From NCBI GenBank assembly GCA_963701015.1, contig OY969556.1:1550001-1614000 (forward strand): a DNA stretch of 64,000 nt. Reading direction: 5' to 3'. The translations under genes were made by a program, and so were the position numbers. Position 1 is the first letter of the stretch. Each line of letters begins with the position of its first letter. This DNA comes from MFD09286-c1 sp963701015 (GTDB lineage Bacteria > Bacteroidota > Bacteroidia > Bacteroidales > DTGW01). The notes under the pieces are model-generated. The model had not been told where the DNA came from, did not search any database, and saw only the letters and a program-made list of their open reading frames with translations. Shown piece after piece: positions 18,986 to 28,269 of the stretch.

Positions 18986-19858
18986 TTAACTTTTAAAATT
19001 ATCAACATATTTAATAATTAAAATAGCAATCATAAAAAGATTAATGAGATGAAAAATAATTTTTATTTTTCTTTTTTCCTGATTATATAAAAGCAAATAC
19101 CCCGAATAAAAAATTAAAAAAAGACTAAGTACAACTATAATTAAAGAATTAATTAGATTAAATATTATGCCAAAATAAATTAGCGATAGTGGAACTATTG
19201 CTGTTGCAATAATCCAGCATAGTGTCCATAAACGGATTTGAAAATCATTAAAAACCCTAAATAATGTAGGATAGCCGGCAATTTCATATTCTTTGCCATA
19301 TATAAGCATAAGTAACCAAAAATGAGGAATTTGCCACATAAATACAAAAAAGCCCAATAACATTATAACAGGATTAAATAAGTATCCGTTACCTGCGACC
19401 CATCCTATTAATAATGGAATAGCCCCTGTTAAAGAACCTGGAATTACTGCAAGTGCAGTAAACCTTTTTAAAACTGTGTAAACGCCCAGGTACCATACTA
19501 AATTCAAAATACCTAAAAACACGCTTAATTTTGAAATTGGCCATAGTAGCAAAACTCCAAATATTGTTAATAGGATTGCAAATAATGCAGCATTTAATAA
19601 ACTAATTCTCCCTGATGGAATTGGCCTTTTTTGAGTCCTTTCCATCATATTGTCATATTTAAATTCAATTATTTGGTTTACTACTGAAGCAGCACCGGCA
19701 AGTAAAAAAACCCCAATGCAAACCCACAATACTTCAATAGTAATTTTATTGTTTGTGAGTGCATAACCAATAAAAGCTAAAAAGGTTACCGGCAATGTTA
19801 TGGTTACCTTTGTTAATTCAGTAAAAAGTCGTAAGTTATATTTAATCTTTTTTATCAC
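18986..19858 (-). CDS. ctaB: Heme O synthase (protoheme IX farnesyltransferase)
   Basis: 290 residues, about nine membrane helices, UbiA superfamily. The substrate motif NQIIEFKYDNMMERTQKRP is the canonical CtaB signature, with Asp for magnesium-diphosphate binding and the R-T-x-x-R-P segment. It farnesylates heme b to heme o, the precursor of the heme a needed by both oxidases in the window. The start is a GTG at 19858 that overlaps the end of the second coxB by 17 bases. No heme A synthase (CtaA) is encoded here. Confidence 0.94.
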   Translation of the reverse strand: MIKKIKYNLRLFTELTKVTITLPVTFLAFIGYALTNNKITIEVLWVCIGVFLLAGAASVVNQIIEFKYDNMMERTQKRPIPSGRISLLNAALFAILLTIFGVLLLWPISKLSVFLGILNLVWYLGVYTVLKRFTALAVIPGSLTGAIPLLIGWVAGNGYLFNPVIMLLGFFVFMWQIPHFWLLMLIYGKEYEIAGYPTLFRVFNDFQIRLWTLCWIIATAIVPLSLIYFGIIFNLINSLIIVVLSLFLIFYSGYLLLYNQEKRKIKIIFHLINLFMIAILIIKYVDNFKS

Positions 19859-20774
19859 TTATTTGTTTAAAATATTCAACTATATCTTTAATATCATCAT
19901 CTTTAACAATTCCTTTGTAAGTCATCATCATTCCGCCGTTAAACCCTTTTACAATATCCTGGTTAGGATTTAAAATTGAACTTTTTATATAATCTTCATC
20001 AACTTTTATTTTTCTTTCTTTTCCATCAGTAATTACAAGGCATTCAGATGCAAACAAATCTTTAAATGTTGGACCTACCAGTTTTGTACCGTCAATGGTA
20101 TGGCAACCTAAACATGCATTTTGTTTCAGAATTGTTAATCCCTTTGGTTCTGAACTTGCTGTTGAAGAATTAAAATTGGCCAACCAATTTTTATATTCAT
20201 CTTCCGATACAACCTTTACAATTCCTCTCATATACGAATGTCGCAGGCCACAAAATTCGGCACATAAAATATCAAACTGACCTTCACGTTCGGCTATAAA
20301 CCACATTGTGGTTGTCATTCCGGGTACAAGGTCTTCTTTAATTCGGAAAGCCGAAATATATAAACTATGGTTTACATCAAGTGATGTCATATTTAACCTA
20401 ACGGCTTTATTTACTGGAACAACCAATGTATCAGCACTTATTTTACCTTCGCCGTAATCAAAACTCCATTTCCACATTTGGCCAATAACTTTAATGGGAA
20501 TTGCATCTTTTGGTGGATGTCGTTCAGGTATAAAGGCGTAAAATCCATAATAAAACATCATTAAAACCAATATTATGGGAATTACAGTCCATGTAATTTC
20601 TAACCAGGTATTGTCTTTTATCTGGACGGCTTTTGGGTGGCGTTTTCGGTTGTATTTTATTGCAAATACAATCATGGTAGTGGTTATGCCCACAAGAAAA
20701 AACAATGAAATGCCAATTATAAAAATGAATGTTTTATCTACACTGGCTGAAAAATTTGATGCACCTCCAAACAT
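19842..20774 (-). CDS. coxB: caa3-type cytochrome c oxidase subunit II with fused cytochrome c (oxidase 2)
   Basis: 310 residues, paralogue of the gene at 5663-6598. Two N-terminal helices, a cupredoxin domain with Cys171, Glu173, Cys175, His179 and Met182 in CAEFCGLRHSYM, then a cytochrome c domain with CLGCH at 221-225. All CuA and heme ligands are present. It lies 10 bases after subunit IV and overlaps ctaB by 17 bases, so it belongs to the second oxidase operon. Confidence 0.95.
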   Translation of the reverse strand: MFGGASNFSASVDKTFIFIIGISLFFLVGITTTMIVFAIKYNRKRHPKAVQIKDNTWLEITWTVIPIILVLMMFYYGFYAFIPERHPPKDAIPIKVIGQMWKWSFDYGEGKISADTLVVPVNKAVRLNMTSLDVNHSLYISAFRIKEDLVPGMTTTMWFIAEREGQFDILCAEFCGLRHSYMRGIVKVVSEDEYKNWLANFNSSTASSEPKGLTILKQNACLGCHTIDGTKLVGPTFKDLFASECLVITDGKERKIKVDEDYIKSSILNPNQDIVKGFNGGMMMTYKGIVKDDDIKDIVEYFKQISDKKD

Positions 20775-20784
20775 ATTATTCGTT

Positions 20785-21069
20785 TTATCTGAATTTATAA
20801 TCGAAAAATGTCAATATTATAACTACTGCAAACAATAGAAATGCTGCTGCTACAAAAATTCGTAAAAATGTTTCTTCCCATTTTAAATGCATAAACCATG
20901 TTAAAGTAATTGCAGCCTGTATTGTTGAAATTAAAACTATAATGCCAGCAATCCATGGACCATGAAATATCGTTCCAATTAAAATATTTAGTGCAGTTAA
21001 CAGCAAAAGAACTACCAATACTTTAGCATAAGTAGAGTATTGGCCCAAATGTGTTTTCTCGTCGCTCAT
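20785..21069 (-). CDS. coxD: Cytochrome c oxidase subunit IV (oxidase 2)
   Basis: 94 residues with three hydrophobic helices and WFMHLKWEE between the second and third, matching the caa3 small subunit. It sits in the same subunit order as the first operon (III, IV, II) with 10-base gaps on both sides. Confidence 0.88.
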   Translation of the reverse strand: MSDEKTHLGQYSTYAKVLVVLLLLTALNILIGTIFHGPWIAGIIVLISTIQAAITLTWFMHLKWEETFLRIFVAAAFLLFAVVIILTFFDYKFR

Positions 21070-21079
21070 AATTTTTGTA

Positions 21080-21712
21080 TTAAGAAATTAGATATAACAA
21101 TGGGAAAAGAAACATCCAAATAAGATCAACCAGGTGCCAATAAAGAGTGCTATTCGTTAAAAGCACATTTTTGTCATCATTAATTTTACCTGATTTTATC
21201 TTTCTAAAACAAATAGAAAGTAAAACAATGCCAACCATTATATGAACTGCATGTAATCCGGTCATGAAAAAATATAAACCGAAAAATAGAATATAACCAT
21301 GGCTTAATGTGAGCATTAGTTTTGATCCCGGATATAAATCTAAAGAAATTTCATGTTCCCATTCAAAATATTTATTTACTAGAAATAAGACTGCCAAAAG
21401 AAGTGAAACAGCAATTAATCTGAGCGCAAGTTTTTTATTTGATTTTTGAACGGCAACTATTGCCATAGACATTGTCATACTGCTTATAAGAAGAAAAACT
21501 GTATTGATTGAACCAATAATAACATTTAAATGAAGTGAGGCTGCATGAAATTCTGCCGGGTTTAAAGTACGGTAAACCGTATAAACCAAAAATAAACCGC
21601 CAAAGAAAAATATTTCAGTAAAAAGAAAAATCCACATTCCCAACTTTGATCCATAATCGTCGCGATGTTCTTCAGTGTGGGTTATTACTTCTGCACTATT
21701 GCTCATTTTCAA
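21080..21712 (-). CDS. coxC: Cytochrome c oxidase subunit III (oxidase 2)
   Basis: 210 residues with five predicted helices and the same motifs as the first copy: KLGMWIFLFTEIFFFGGLF, KYFEWEHE, FFMTGLHAVHIMVG and YWHLVDLIWMFLFPLLYL. Translation may start at the first or third codon (both Met). The gap to the stop of subunit I (174 bases) is unusually long because it contains the cut-off tail of that subunit. Confidence 0.95.
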   Translation of the reverse strand: MKMSNSAEVITHTEEHRDDYGSKLGMWIFLFTEIFFFGGLFLVYTVYRTLNPAEFHAASLHLNVIIGSINTVFLLISSMTMSMAIVAVQKSNKKLALRLIAVSLLLAVLFLVNKYFEWEHEISLDLYPGSKLMLTLSHGYILFFGLYFFMTGLHAVHIMVGIVLLSICFRKIKSGKINDDKNVLLTNSTLYWHLVDLIWMFLFPLLYLIS

Positions 21713-21763
21713 TTCGTTTAATAATTTTATTATAATATGATAAAACTTATAATTAAAAAATAC

Positions 21764-21889
21764 TTATTTAAAATTATAGGGTGGTTCAGTAATATGTGGA
21801 ATTTCTACAAAATTTTCTAAAGGTGGAGGTGAAGGAATTGTCCACTCTAACGTAATTCCATTCCAAGGATTATCGGAAGCTTTCGGTTA
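21764..21889 (-). pseudogene. Untranslated C-terminal tail of oxidase 2 subunit I behind an in-frame TAA
   Basis: Directly after the TAA that ends coxA2 (21889-21887), the same frame stays open for 40 more codons to a second TAA at 21766-21764. The hidden residues include ITLEWTIPSPPPLENF, almost identical to TLEWTIPSPPPLENF in the intact first copy. With the tail the protein would be about 534 residues against 531 for copy 1. The tail is well conserved at the protein level, so the stop is recent, a sequence error, or read through. Confidence 0.85.
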
Positions 21890-23368
21890 GTTTCTGGCAG
21901 CACGGGCAAAATTTAAAATCATCATAATAAGGCCAATACCTAAAATAAAACCTCCGATTGAACTTATTACATGGCCGGTTTGAAACTGTGGTAAATAGTC
22001 AAAATACCTTCTTGGCATTCCTTGTAAACCAATTACAAAAAGAGGAAAATATAATAAATTAAAGCCTGTGAATAAAACTCCCCATGCCCAATAAGCAAAT
22101 TTTATGTTATACATACGGCCATAAATTTTTGGGAACCAATAATGCATAGCAGCAAAAAAAGCAAAACCCATACCTCCAAAAATAATATAGTGAAAATGGG
22201 CCACAACAAACGAAGTATCGGTAACATGTACATCTGTGGCTAAAGAACCAAGAACTAAACCTGTTAAACCGCCAATCATAAATAAAAACATAAATGAAAG
22301 TGTATATAACATAGGAGGTCTAAGGTCAATAGAACCTTTATACATGGTTGCAATCCAGTTAAATACTTTAATAGCACTTGGAACAGCGACCAAAAATGTA
22401 ATGAGCGAAAATAGCCAACGCGCAACTACACTCATTCCCGATGTGTACATATGGTGACCCCAAACTAAATAGCCAACAAATGCAATAGCAAGGCTTGATA
22501 TAGCAATAGCTTTATAACCAAATACCTTTTTCTGGCTCATAGTTGGAATTATTTCAGTAACAACGCCCATCGCAGGTAAAATCATTATATATACTGCCGG
22601 ATGGGAATATATCCAGAATAAATGCTGAAATAATATTGGATCGCCACCTAACTTTGGATCGAAAAATCCTATATTGAACCACCTTTCAGCAATAAGCATT
22701 AAAAGAGTTATGCCAATAACAGGAGTTGCTAATACCTGAATCCATGCGGTTGCATATAACGACCAGGGAAATAAAGGCATTCTGAACCATGTCATTCCTG
22801 GAGCTCGCATCCGGTGAATGGTTACAAGAAAGTTTATACCGGTTAGTATGGATGAAAATCCTAGTACAAAAGCAGCAAAAACGGCTAAAATAACATTGGT
22901 TCCAGTAGTTGTACTATAAGGTGCATAAAAAGTCCATCCAGTATCAGGCGCACCTTTTCCGGTAAATAAACTTAATACAGCTAAAATTGCACCAGCTATG
23001 TAAATATACCACGAAAACAGGTTCAATTTCGGAAATGCAACATCTTTGGCACCAATAAGTATTGGTAAAAAAAAGTTGCCAAAAACAGCGCCTAATCCAG
23101 GAATTACAACTAAGAAAATCATAATTACTCCATGAACTGTAAACACAGCATTATATGTTTGCGCTGATATAAATTGCTGGCCCGGTCTAAGTAATTCCAA
23201 GCGCATCAATTCTCCCAAAGCTACACCAATAAGAAAGAAAGTCATTATAGAATAGAGATATAGCAGTGCTATTCTTTTATGATCGGTTGAAAAAATCCAA
23301 CCGAATATTCCTTTATATTTACCCTGATAATCCAGGTAACTCACATAAGGTTGTTGTGTATTGCTCAT
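21887..23368 (-). CDS. coxA: caa3-type cytochrome c oxidase subunit I, A2 type, ending at a premature stop (oxidase 2)
   Basis: 493 residues as read. All membrane helices and metal ligands are present, starting with His79 in the first ligand helix and the A2-type YSHPAVY, then GHHMY and AHFHYIIFGG. The frame ends with FARAARN and TAA where copy 1 continues RYGEKAPADPW, so the protein lacks a ~40-residue cytoplasmic tail still encoded downstream. The metal centres would not be affected, so the enzyme may still work; assembly could be weakened. Its ATG overlaps the last base of the SCO gene upstream. Confidence 0.93.
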   Translation of the reverse strand: MSNTQQPYVSYLDYQGKYKGIFGWIFSTDHKRIALLYLYSIMTFFLIGVALGELMRLELLRPGQQFISAQTYNAVFTVHGVIMIFLVVIPGLGAVFGNFFLPILIGAKDVAFPKLNLFSWYIYIAGAILAVLSLFTGKGAPDTGWTFYAPYSTTTGTNVILAVFAAFVLGFSSILTGINFLVTIHRMRAPGMTWFRMPLFPWSLYATAWIQVLATPVIGITLLMLIAERWFNIGFFDPKLGGDPILFQHLFWIYSHPAVYIMILPAMGVVTEIIPTMSQKKVFGYKAIAISSLAIAFVGYLVWGHHMYTSGMSVVARWLFSLITFLVAVPSAIKVFNWIATMYKGSIDLRPPMLYTLSFMFLFMIGGLTGLVLGSLATDVHVTDTSFVVAHFHYIIFGGMGFAFFAAMHYWFPKIYGRMYNIKFAYWAWGVLFTGFNLLYFPLFVIGLQGMPRRYFDYLPQFQTGHVISSIGGFILGIGLIMMILNFARAARN

Positions 23369-24165
23369 TATTCTATTGCTTTTGATTTTTTCTTGGTTCT
23401 GATTAATAAAAATAATAAAATTACTATTACAAAAAAGAGTATTAGTGTCCCTGTAATTTTAAGTACATCCAAAACATATCGTTTACCTGCCGGATCGTAC
23501 GCATAGCAAAACTGAATTAAATGACTTATTCCAGGACGTGCTAACCCTTTTTGTGATTCCAATATTGCCATTTTAAAATCGATAGGTAAAAATGAGGTTC
23601 CGTATAAATATCGGGTAATTTTTCCTTTCGGGCTGACTACCATTATTGCGGCTGCATGAATAAAGTCATTCCCGGCGGTTTTAAACTTAAAGCCAACAGC
23701 ATTAACCATTTTGTATATATTCGCGCTATCACCGGTAAGGTAAATCCAGTCACGTTGATGTTCTTTACTGTTGCTGTGTTTTCTTAAAAAATTTTGTTTT
23801 TTTATTCGGGCTTTTTCAGGTGTATCCCGAAAGTTAAAGCTTATGGTAATAACCTGATAATCCTTTCCTAAAACAAGATCAGTTTGGTCAATTACCTGAG
23901 AAACGCCATCCAATAATGGGCTGCATAATCCAGGACAATCGAAATATACAAATGTGAAAACTGTAGGTTTATTTACCAGGCTTTTTAGTGTGACCAAACT
24001 ATCCTGTTCATTGTGAAAAGAGAGGTTTAAAGGTATTGTATCCCCAATTTTTTCAATAATTCCTACCTGAATGGAATCATTAAATGCATTTAATTCATTT
24101 TGGGCGCCATAATTATTAATAGTAACAATTGCCAAAAATGAAAAAATAAAAATTAAATTTTTCAT
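23368..24165 (-). CDS. SCO family copper-delivery protein (oxidase 2)
   Basis: 265 residues, the same length and design as the copy at 9130-9927: N-terminal signal, SCO thioredoxin fold with Cys77-xxx-Cys81 (DCPGLCSPLL), His in NDFIHAAAIMV, and a C-terminal helix. It precedes coxA2 with a one-base overlap, again pairing one SCO with one oxidase. Confidence 0.92.
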   Translation of the reverse strand: MKNLIFIFSFLAIVTINNYGAQNELNAFNDSIQVGIIEKIGDTIPLNLSFHNEQDSLVTLKSLVNKPTVFTFVYFDCPGLCSPLLDGVSQVIDQTDLVLGKDYQVITISFNFRDTPEKARIKKQNFLRKHSNSKEHQRDWIYLTGDSANIYKMVNAVGFKFKTAGNDFIHAAAIMVVSPKGKITRYLYGTSFLPIDFKMAILESQKGLARPGISHLIQFCYAYDPAGKRYVLDVLKITGTLILFFVIVILLFLLIRTKKKSKAIE

Positions 24166-24225
24166 GTTAATCGAATTTGTTTATAACAGTTTATATTATA
24201 CTCAAAAGTATTGTTATTCTTATAC

Positions 24226-25143
24226 TTAGTCTTTATATTTCCCCAACTTCATAATTTTTCTAATTTGAAATACTATGAAAAATAAAGTTCCCCAAACCCC
24301 AATTACAACTAATATATAAGAAAGCATTATCCAATAAGGTGCTTTTGATCGAACATTCCACATTGCCCGGTTTGCAACTAAACTTTTGGCGTGATTAGGT
24401 TTGCCAATAGCCAATATTGTGTCGGATTTAAAACCATCCAAGCCTTCAGCATTAATTTTTATAGTGAAAGTTATTCTACCAAGTGAATCACCAGGTAAAA
24501 TTTTAGAAAAATCGTAAAAAGCTTCGCCATTACTGTTAGTAGTTTTAGCTTCATCAATTAATAAATTTCCAAAATATCTTTTCGCATATAACGATATGGT
24601 AATACCTCCAAATGGTTTTAAAATATTATTTTTTGTACTGCTGGCAATAAGTTTAATTTGCTTGGTTTGTTTAAGATATTCATATTTTACATTTACATTA
24701 ACCCCTACAAATGCTCCTGACGATTTAATTTCAGGTACTGGTTGAACATATTTAGTGTTAAAGCTTCTGAAGTACGAAATCACCTGCCAACGTTGTTCTT
24801 CAGTCAATACATCTTTAAATGATGGCATTGCACCATGTCCCGCAGTAATTCTATAAAATAATGCTCCATCGGTTTGTTTTTGAAATATATCAGTTGCCGG
24901 ATCTCCGGGAGGAGGTACAAGTGCAACAAAATTTCCTTTGGTTGGAATACCATGGCATGAAGTACAATTTTGCATAAATGTAGCTTGACCCTTTTTTCTT
25001 GAAATATCATCAAATTTAAATGGGCTTACTTTTGATTGTTTGTCGGCTGGTACAACCCATTCCTGACCATAAATAAATGGTTCAATTAATATAGCAGTAA
25101 AAACGGCTAAAATAAGTGCTTTAAAAATTCTATTCATATTCAA
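24226..25143 (-). CDS. Membrane-anchored monoheme cytochrome c with an immunoglobulin-like C-terminal half
   Basis: 305 residues. A signal peptide (to about residue 26) is followed by a class I cytochrome c domain with CTSCH near residue 60 and a Met ligand in GAMPSF. Residues ~140-250 are beta-rich (VKYEYLKQTKQIKLIASS, GGITISLYAKRYFGN), and a C-terminal helix (WIMLSYILVVIGVWGTLFFIVF) anchors it. It lies 7 bases after the NrfD-like gene. By position it corresponds to ActE of the first operon, but the C-terminal half and membrane anchor differ. It probably carries electrons from the Fe-S/NrfD pair to oxidase 2. Confidence 0.85.
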   Translation of the reverse strand: MNMNRIFKALILAVFTAILIEPFIYGQEWVVPADKQSKVSPFKFDDISRKKGQATFMQNCTSCHGIPTKGNFVALVPPPGDPATDIFQKQTDGALFYRITAGHGAMPSFKDVLTEEQRWQVISYFRSFNTKYVQPVPEIKSSGAFVGVNVNVKYEYLKQTKQIKLIASSTKNNILKPFGGITISLYAKRYFGNLLIDEAKTTNSNGEAFYDFSKILPGDSLGRITFTIKINAEGLDGFKSDTILAIGKPNHAKSLVANRAMWNVRSKAPYWIMLSYILVVIGVWGTLFFIVFQIRKIMKLGKYKD

Positions 25144-25150
25144 TTCTTAT

Positions 25151-26467
25151 TTACTTTTCTTGATTTTCCTGATGTTCCAGTATTTCATGAATAGGGATTA
25201 TAGGGAACAACTTTGATAAAACTGTAATTATAATCAGGACTAATATCATAGATGCTGTATTTACAGCAATTTCAATCATAGTAGGATGATAATGTACAAA
25301 GTTTAAAGGCACATGTTGAATAGGCAGAAATGGATTTTCCATGGTAGGAATTACAATAATATAGCGTTTAAACCACGAACCTGTTATTACAAATAATGAT
25401 ATAATCATTGCAGGTAAAGGTTTTCGGAAAGGTTTAAAAATCATTAGAATAATTGGCAGTATTAAACAGAATATTTGTACAAACCAAAACATTAGCGCGT
25501 AAGTTCCTGTAAACAATTCATGTAAATGCACTGAATCAGAACGATCCATCTTATAACCGGGAACTAAAAATTCATTAATATTAAAATATAGATATACCAA
25601 TGAAACCAAAACCATCAATTTTGACATTTTATCAAATAATTCATTTGTAAAATATTTCTCGAGTTTATAATTTACACGAAAAAAATACATTGCTATTATA
25701 ACTGCCGCACAACCTGCAACAAAAGCCCCAATTACAAAATATGGTCCGAAAAGTGTGCTATTCCAACCTGTTCGCATTGTAACAGCAAATAACCATGATG
25801 TAACAGTATGTATTGATAATGCAACCGGTACTATTAATACCAATAAAATGCTAATCAATCGGCGCATTAATGAAGCTTGTTCTGGAGAACCAATCCAATA
25901 CAATGAAAGTATATTGTAGAGTTTTTGCACCCATTTGGGCATATATTTTATTTTATTTTTGCAGATAGCTAAATCAGGAATTAAAGGTAGAAAATACAAC
26001 AAGACACTTATTGCAATATAAGTTGTAACAACCGTAATATCCCACAAAATTGGTGATTGAAAACGTCCATAAATGATAACATATTGTAATCTGTCCGGAC
26101 GACCCATATCATTAATTACAACAATTCCCGCTACCATTGCAAATCCAACAGCGATAATTTCAGCAACCCTTGTAATTGGAATTATCCATTTAAAGCCAAT
26201 TAATCCTAATACTGAACTAATTAACATACCAATAAGGCTGCAAGCTACAAAGAATACAAAATTCGATATATAAATTCCCCATGAAACATAATCCCTCATG
26301 CCCGTAACTACCAAACCTTTTTTTAACTGGATAGAATATGCGTAAAGACAAACTAAAAATGCTATACTTAAAAAACTAATCCATATTATAAATCCTTTAT
26401 TTTTAATATTAACTGTTCGCAATGAATCATGAATTAATTCCTCCTTAGTAAAATTGGGCTGTTGCAT
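25151..26467 (-). CDS. NrfD-like (polysulfide-reductase/ActC-type) quinol-interacting membrane subunit
   Basis: 438 residues with about ten membrane helices, homologous to ActC at 13027-14415 (shared layout: SWGIYISNFVFFVACSLIG, a conserved ILWDITVVTTYIA segment and FFRVNYKLEKYF). NrfD proteins bind quinol and pair with a multi-cluster Fe-S subunit, encoded immediately upstream here (82 bases). Only one NrfD-like gene is present in this operon, whereas alternative complex III has two. Confidence 0.88.
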   Translation of the reverse strand: MQQPNFTKEELIHDSLRTVNIKNKGFIIWISFLSIAFLVCLYAYSIQLKKGLVVTGMRDYVSWGIYISNFVFFVACSLIGMLISSVLGLIGFKWIIPITRVAEIIAVGFAMVAGIVVINDMGRPDRLQYVIIYGRFQSPILWDITVVTTYIAISVLLYFLPLIPDLAICKNKIKYMPKWVQKLYNILSLYWIGSPEQASLMRRLISILLVLIVPVALSIHTVTSWLFAVTMRTGWNSTLFGPYFVIGAFVAGCAAVIIAMYFFRVNYKLEKYFTNELFDKMSKLMVLVSLVYLYFNINEFLVPGYKMDRSDSVHLHELFTGTYALMFWFVQIFCLILPIILMIFKPFRKPLPAMIISLFVITGSWFKRYIIVIPTMENPFLPIQHVPLNFVHYHPTMIEIAVNTASMILVLIIITVLSKLFPIIPIHEILEHQENQEK

Positions 26468-26548
26468 AAATAATTGATATTAGAAATTAATGCTTTAAAT
26501 TAAAAATTTAACTTTTAAATTGACTCTTGGTTCTAAACTCATAATTTC

Positions 26549-27487
26549 TTATGAAACCTGTTTTTCAATCGGATCTTCCTTTTTTTCGAAGGGGAATATG
26601 CGACTTTTAGCAGGTAAGTAATAAACCCTTGGTTTGGTTCCTAATTCAGGCATTAACTGAAATCCTCCATTTTTTGTCAAAAGTTCACTCAACCTTGTAG
26701 TTTCTTTGGTCGTACCATTCGTCACTGCATCTTCGTTTTCATCACCAAACCAATATACTCCATTTGGACAAGCTGCTGTACAATAAGGTAATTTATCTTC
26801 ACGTAAATGGTCAGCGCTGAACAAACATTTACTTATTGTTCCTTTTTTCTGCGGAACATTTAATTCTACATTATAAGGTTTCCCTTTATGTTCTTCTGAA
26901 ACTTTAGGTTCCGACCATTGAAAAATTCTTGCATTATATGGACAAGCAGCCATACAAAAACGACAACCAATACATCTGTCATTATCTATTAAAACAATGC
27001 CATCCTGACGTTTAAATGTAGCGCCAACTGGGCAAACCGAAACGCATGGCGGATTATCGCAATGTTGACAGGGTTTGGGCATATTATATTCTGGCGTTTC
27101 AGGACTATCTTGCATCTGTAAAACAGCCATGTGATACTGATCGGGTCTTAAATCATGTGCATTTTGACATGCGGCAATACACTTTCGTGCATTTCTACAT
27201 TTCGCTAAATCTATAACCATAACCCACCTTCTGCCTTTCAATCCTTCGCGACCTTCAGATTGAAGTAAACTTTCTTCACTTTGTTTGACAGGTGAAATTG
27301 CAGATGAATCAACTTCAACCAATTTATTATCAGCAGTAAGTACCTGAATTTTTCCTTTCGGGTCTTTGGCATTTTCATACTTTAGTCCAGAATAAATTAC
27401 AGCAGCGCCAGCCACTGCCCCGGAACCAAATAATGCAAGTTTGCTGAAAAACTTCCTTCGACTATTGTTTACGCTTTCTTCATCCAT
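26549..27487 (-). CDS. Tat-exported multi-cluster Fe-S protein (NrfC/DmsB/ActB-C-terminal type) with two replaced cluster cysteines
   Basis: 312 residues. The start carries a Tat motif SRRKFFSKLA (residues 9-18) and a hydrophobic stretch. Four ferredoxin motifs follow: Cys97/103/107 with Ala100, Cys140/143/148/152, Cys172/175/178/182, and Cys221/236/240 with Ser224. Motifs I and IV, which normally build two clusters together, each lack their second Cys, so those clusters may be [3Fe-4S] or use other ligands. It should carry electrons between the NrfD-like quinol site and the cytochrome c. There is no molybdopterin domain as in ActB. It is the first gene of the second oxidase operon. Confidence 0.88.
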   Translation of the reverse strand: MDEESVNNSRRKFFSKLALFGSGAVAGAAVIYSGLKYENAKDPKGKIQVLTADNKLVEVDSSAISPVKQSEESLLQSEGREGLKGRRWVMVIDLAKCRNARKCIAACQNAHDLRPDQYHMAVLQMQDSPETPEYNMPKPCQHCDNPPCVSVCPVGATFKRQDGIVLIDNDRCIGCRFCMAACPYNARIFQWSEPKVSEEHKGKPYNVELNVPQKKGTISKCLFSADHLREDKLPYCTAACPNGVYWFGDENEDAVTNGTTKETTRLSELLTKNGGFQLMPELGTKPRVYYLPAKSRIFPFEKKEDPIEKQVS

Positions 27488-27975
27488 AATATCAATAAAA
27501 TAGTATTATTAGGCAGTTTATAGTTGATATTAATAATTTTAAATATAATTATTTTTTGTGACTTTAAAAGAATTTTTGCTACTAACATATTTTCTTAAAA
27601 GTCAGCAATTATAGGTATAACACATTGTAGTAATTTTTGTTTATCTATTATTTTTCGAAAAACTTTAAACCTTTGCACTTCAAAAAATTAGTGAGATATT
27701 AATTTGTAGAATGAAATTTATTTTGAATTACAAGTTGAAGTTTATAGAATTTAAAAGCAAACTGAATAAAATAGCGAATAAACATAATGTTAAAAAAACG
27801 ACAGAATATATTTTTAAAGATTATTAGTAAAATATTAAATTCATTTTGTCAGATATTTTGCGTTTAACTTGAATTAAGGAATATTAAAAGACTTTAACTT
27901 AAATGCGCATACCAAAACTAATAATAAAGCGTCTTATACTATGAAATTTAAAACGTAAAGTTATGCGCAACAAAT
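27488..27975. other. Intergenic region, divergent promoters expected
   Basis: 488 AT-rich bases between the start of the second oxidase operon (minus) and a small plus-strand gene. No open frame of note and no exact TAnnTTTG box in either direction was found. No repeat or RNA gene was recognised. Confidence 0.45.
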
Positions 27976-28197
27976 ATGTTAGAACTGCAGAAATTTGTTT
28001 TGGAAAATGTTTATGAAAACAAATCCTTGTTTGAGAAAGAACTTCGAAAATCATTCAAATGGCTTGGTTACGATGATTTAAAAACATTATACTACTGGGC
28101 AAAAGACAAATTCAATGAACAGTATTATAATTTAATTGATTTCGTTTATTTGGGATTCGATTTCCGAAATTCAAATAATTTGAAAAATGCTGTTTGA
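27976..28197 (+). CDS. Small hypothetical protein
   Basis: 73 residues, charged and mostly helical (KFVLENVYENKSLFEKELRK, FKWLGYDDLKTLYYWAKDKF), without signal peptide or membrane segment. Codon choice resembles its neighbours and the gene is followed by a terminator hairpin at 28270, which supports a real gene. Similar short proteins are known to me from other Bacteroidota, but no function is established. Confidence 0.55.
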   Translation: MLELQKFVLENVYENKSLFEKELRKSFKWLGYDDLKTLYYWAKDKFNEQYYNLIDFVYLGFDFRNSNNLKNAV

Positions 28198-28269
28198 TTT
28201 TTAAAATCAAAGTGATCATTAAATTCCATTAAAGTATTATTTAATATTTTGGAACATTAAATATAAAAT

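Noticed and set aside
5663..27487. Horizontally acquired island carrying the respiratory genes
   Set aside because: Base composition and codon use look like the rest of the window and no integrase, tRNA or repeats flank the block.
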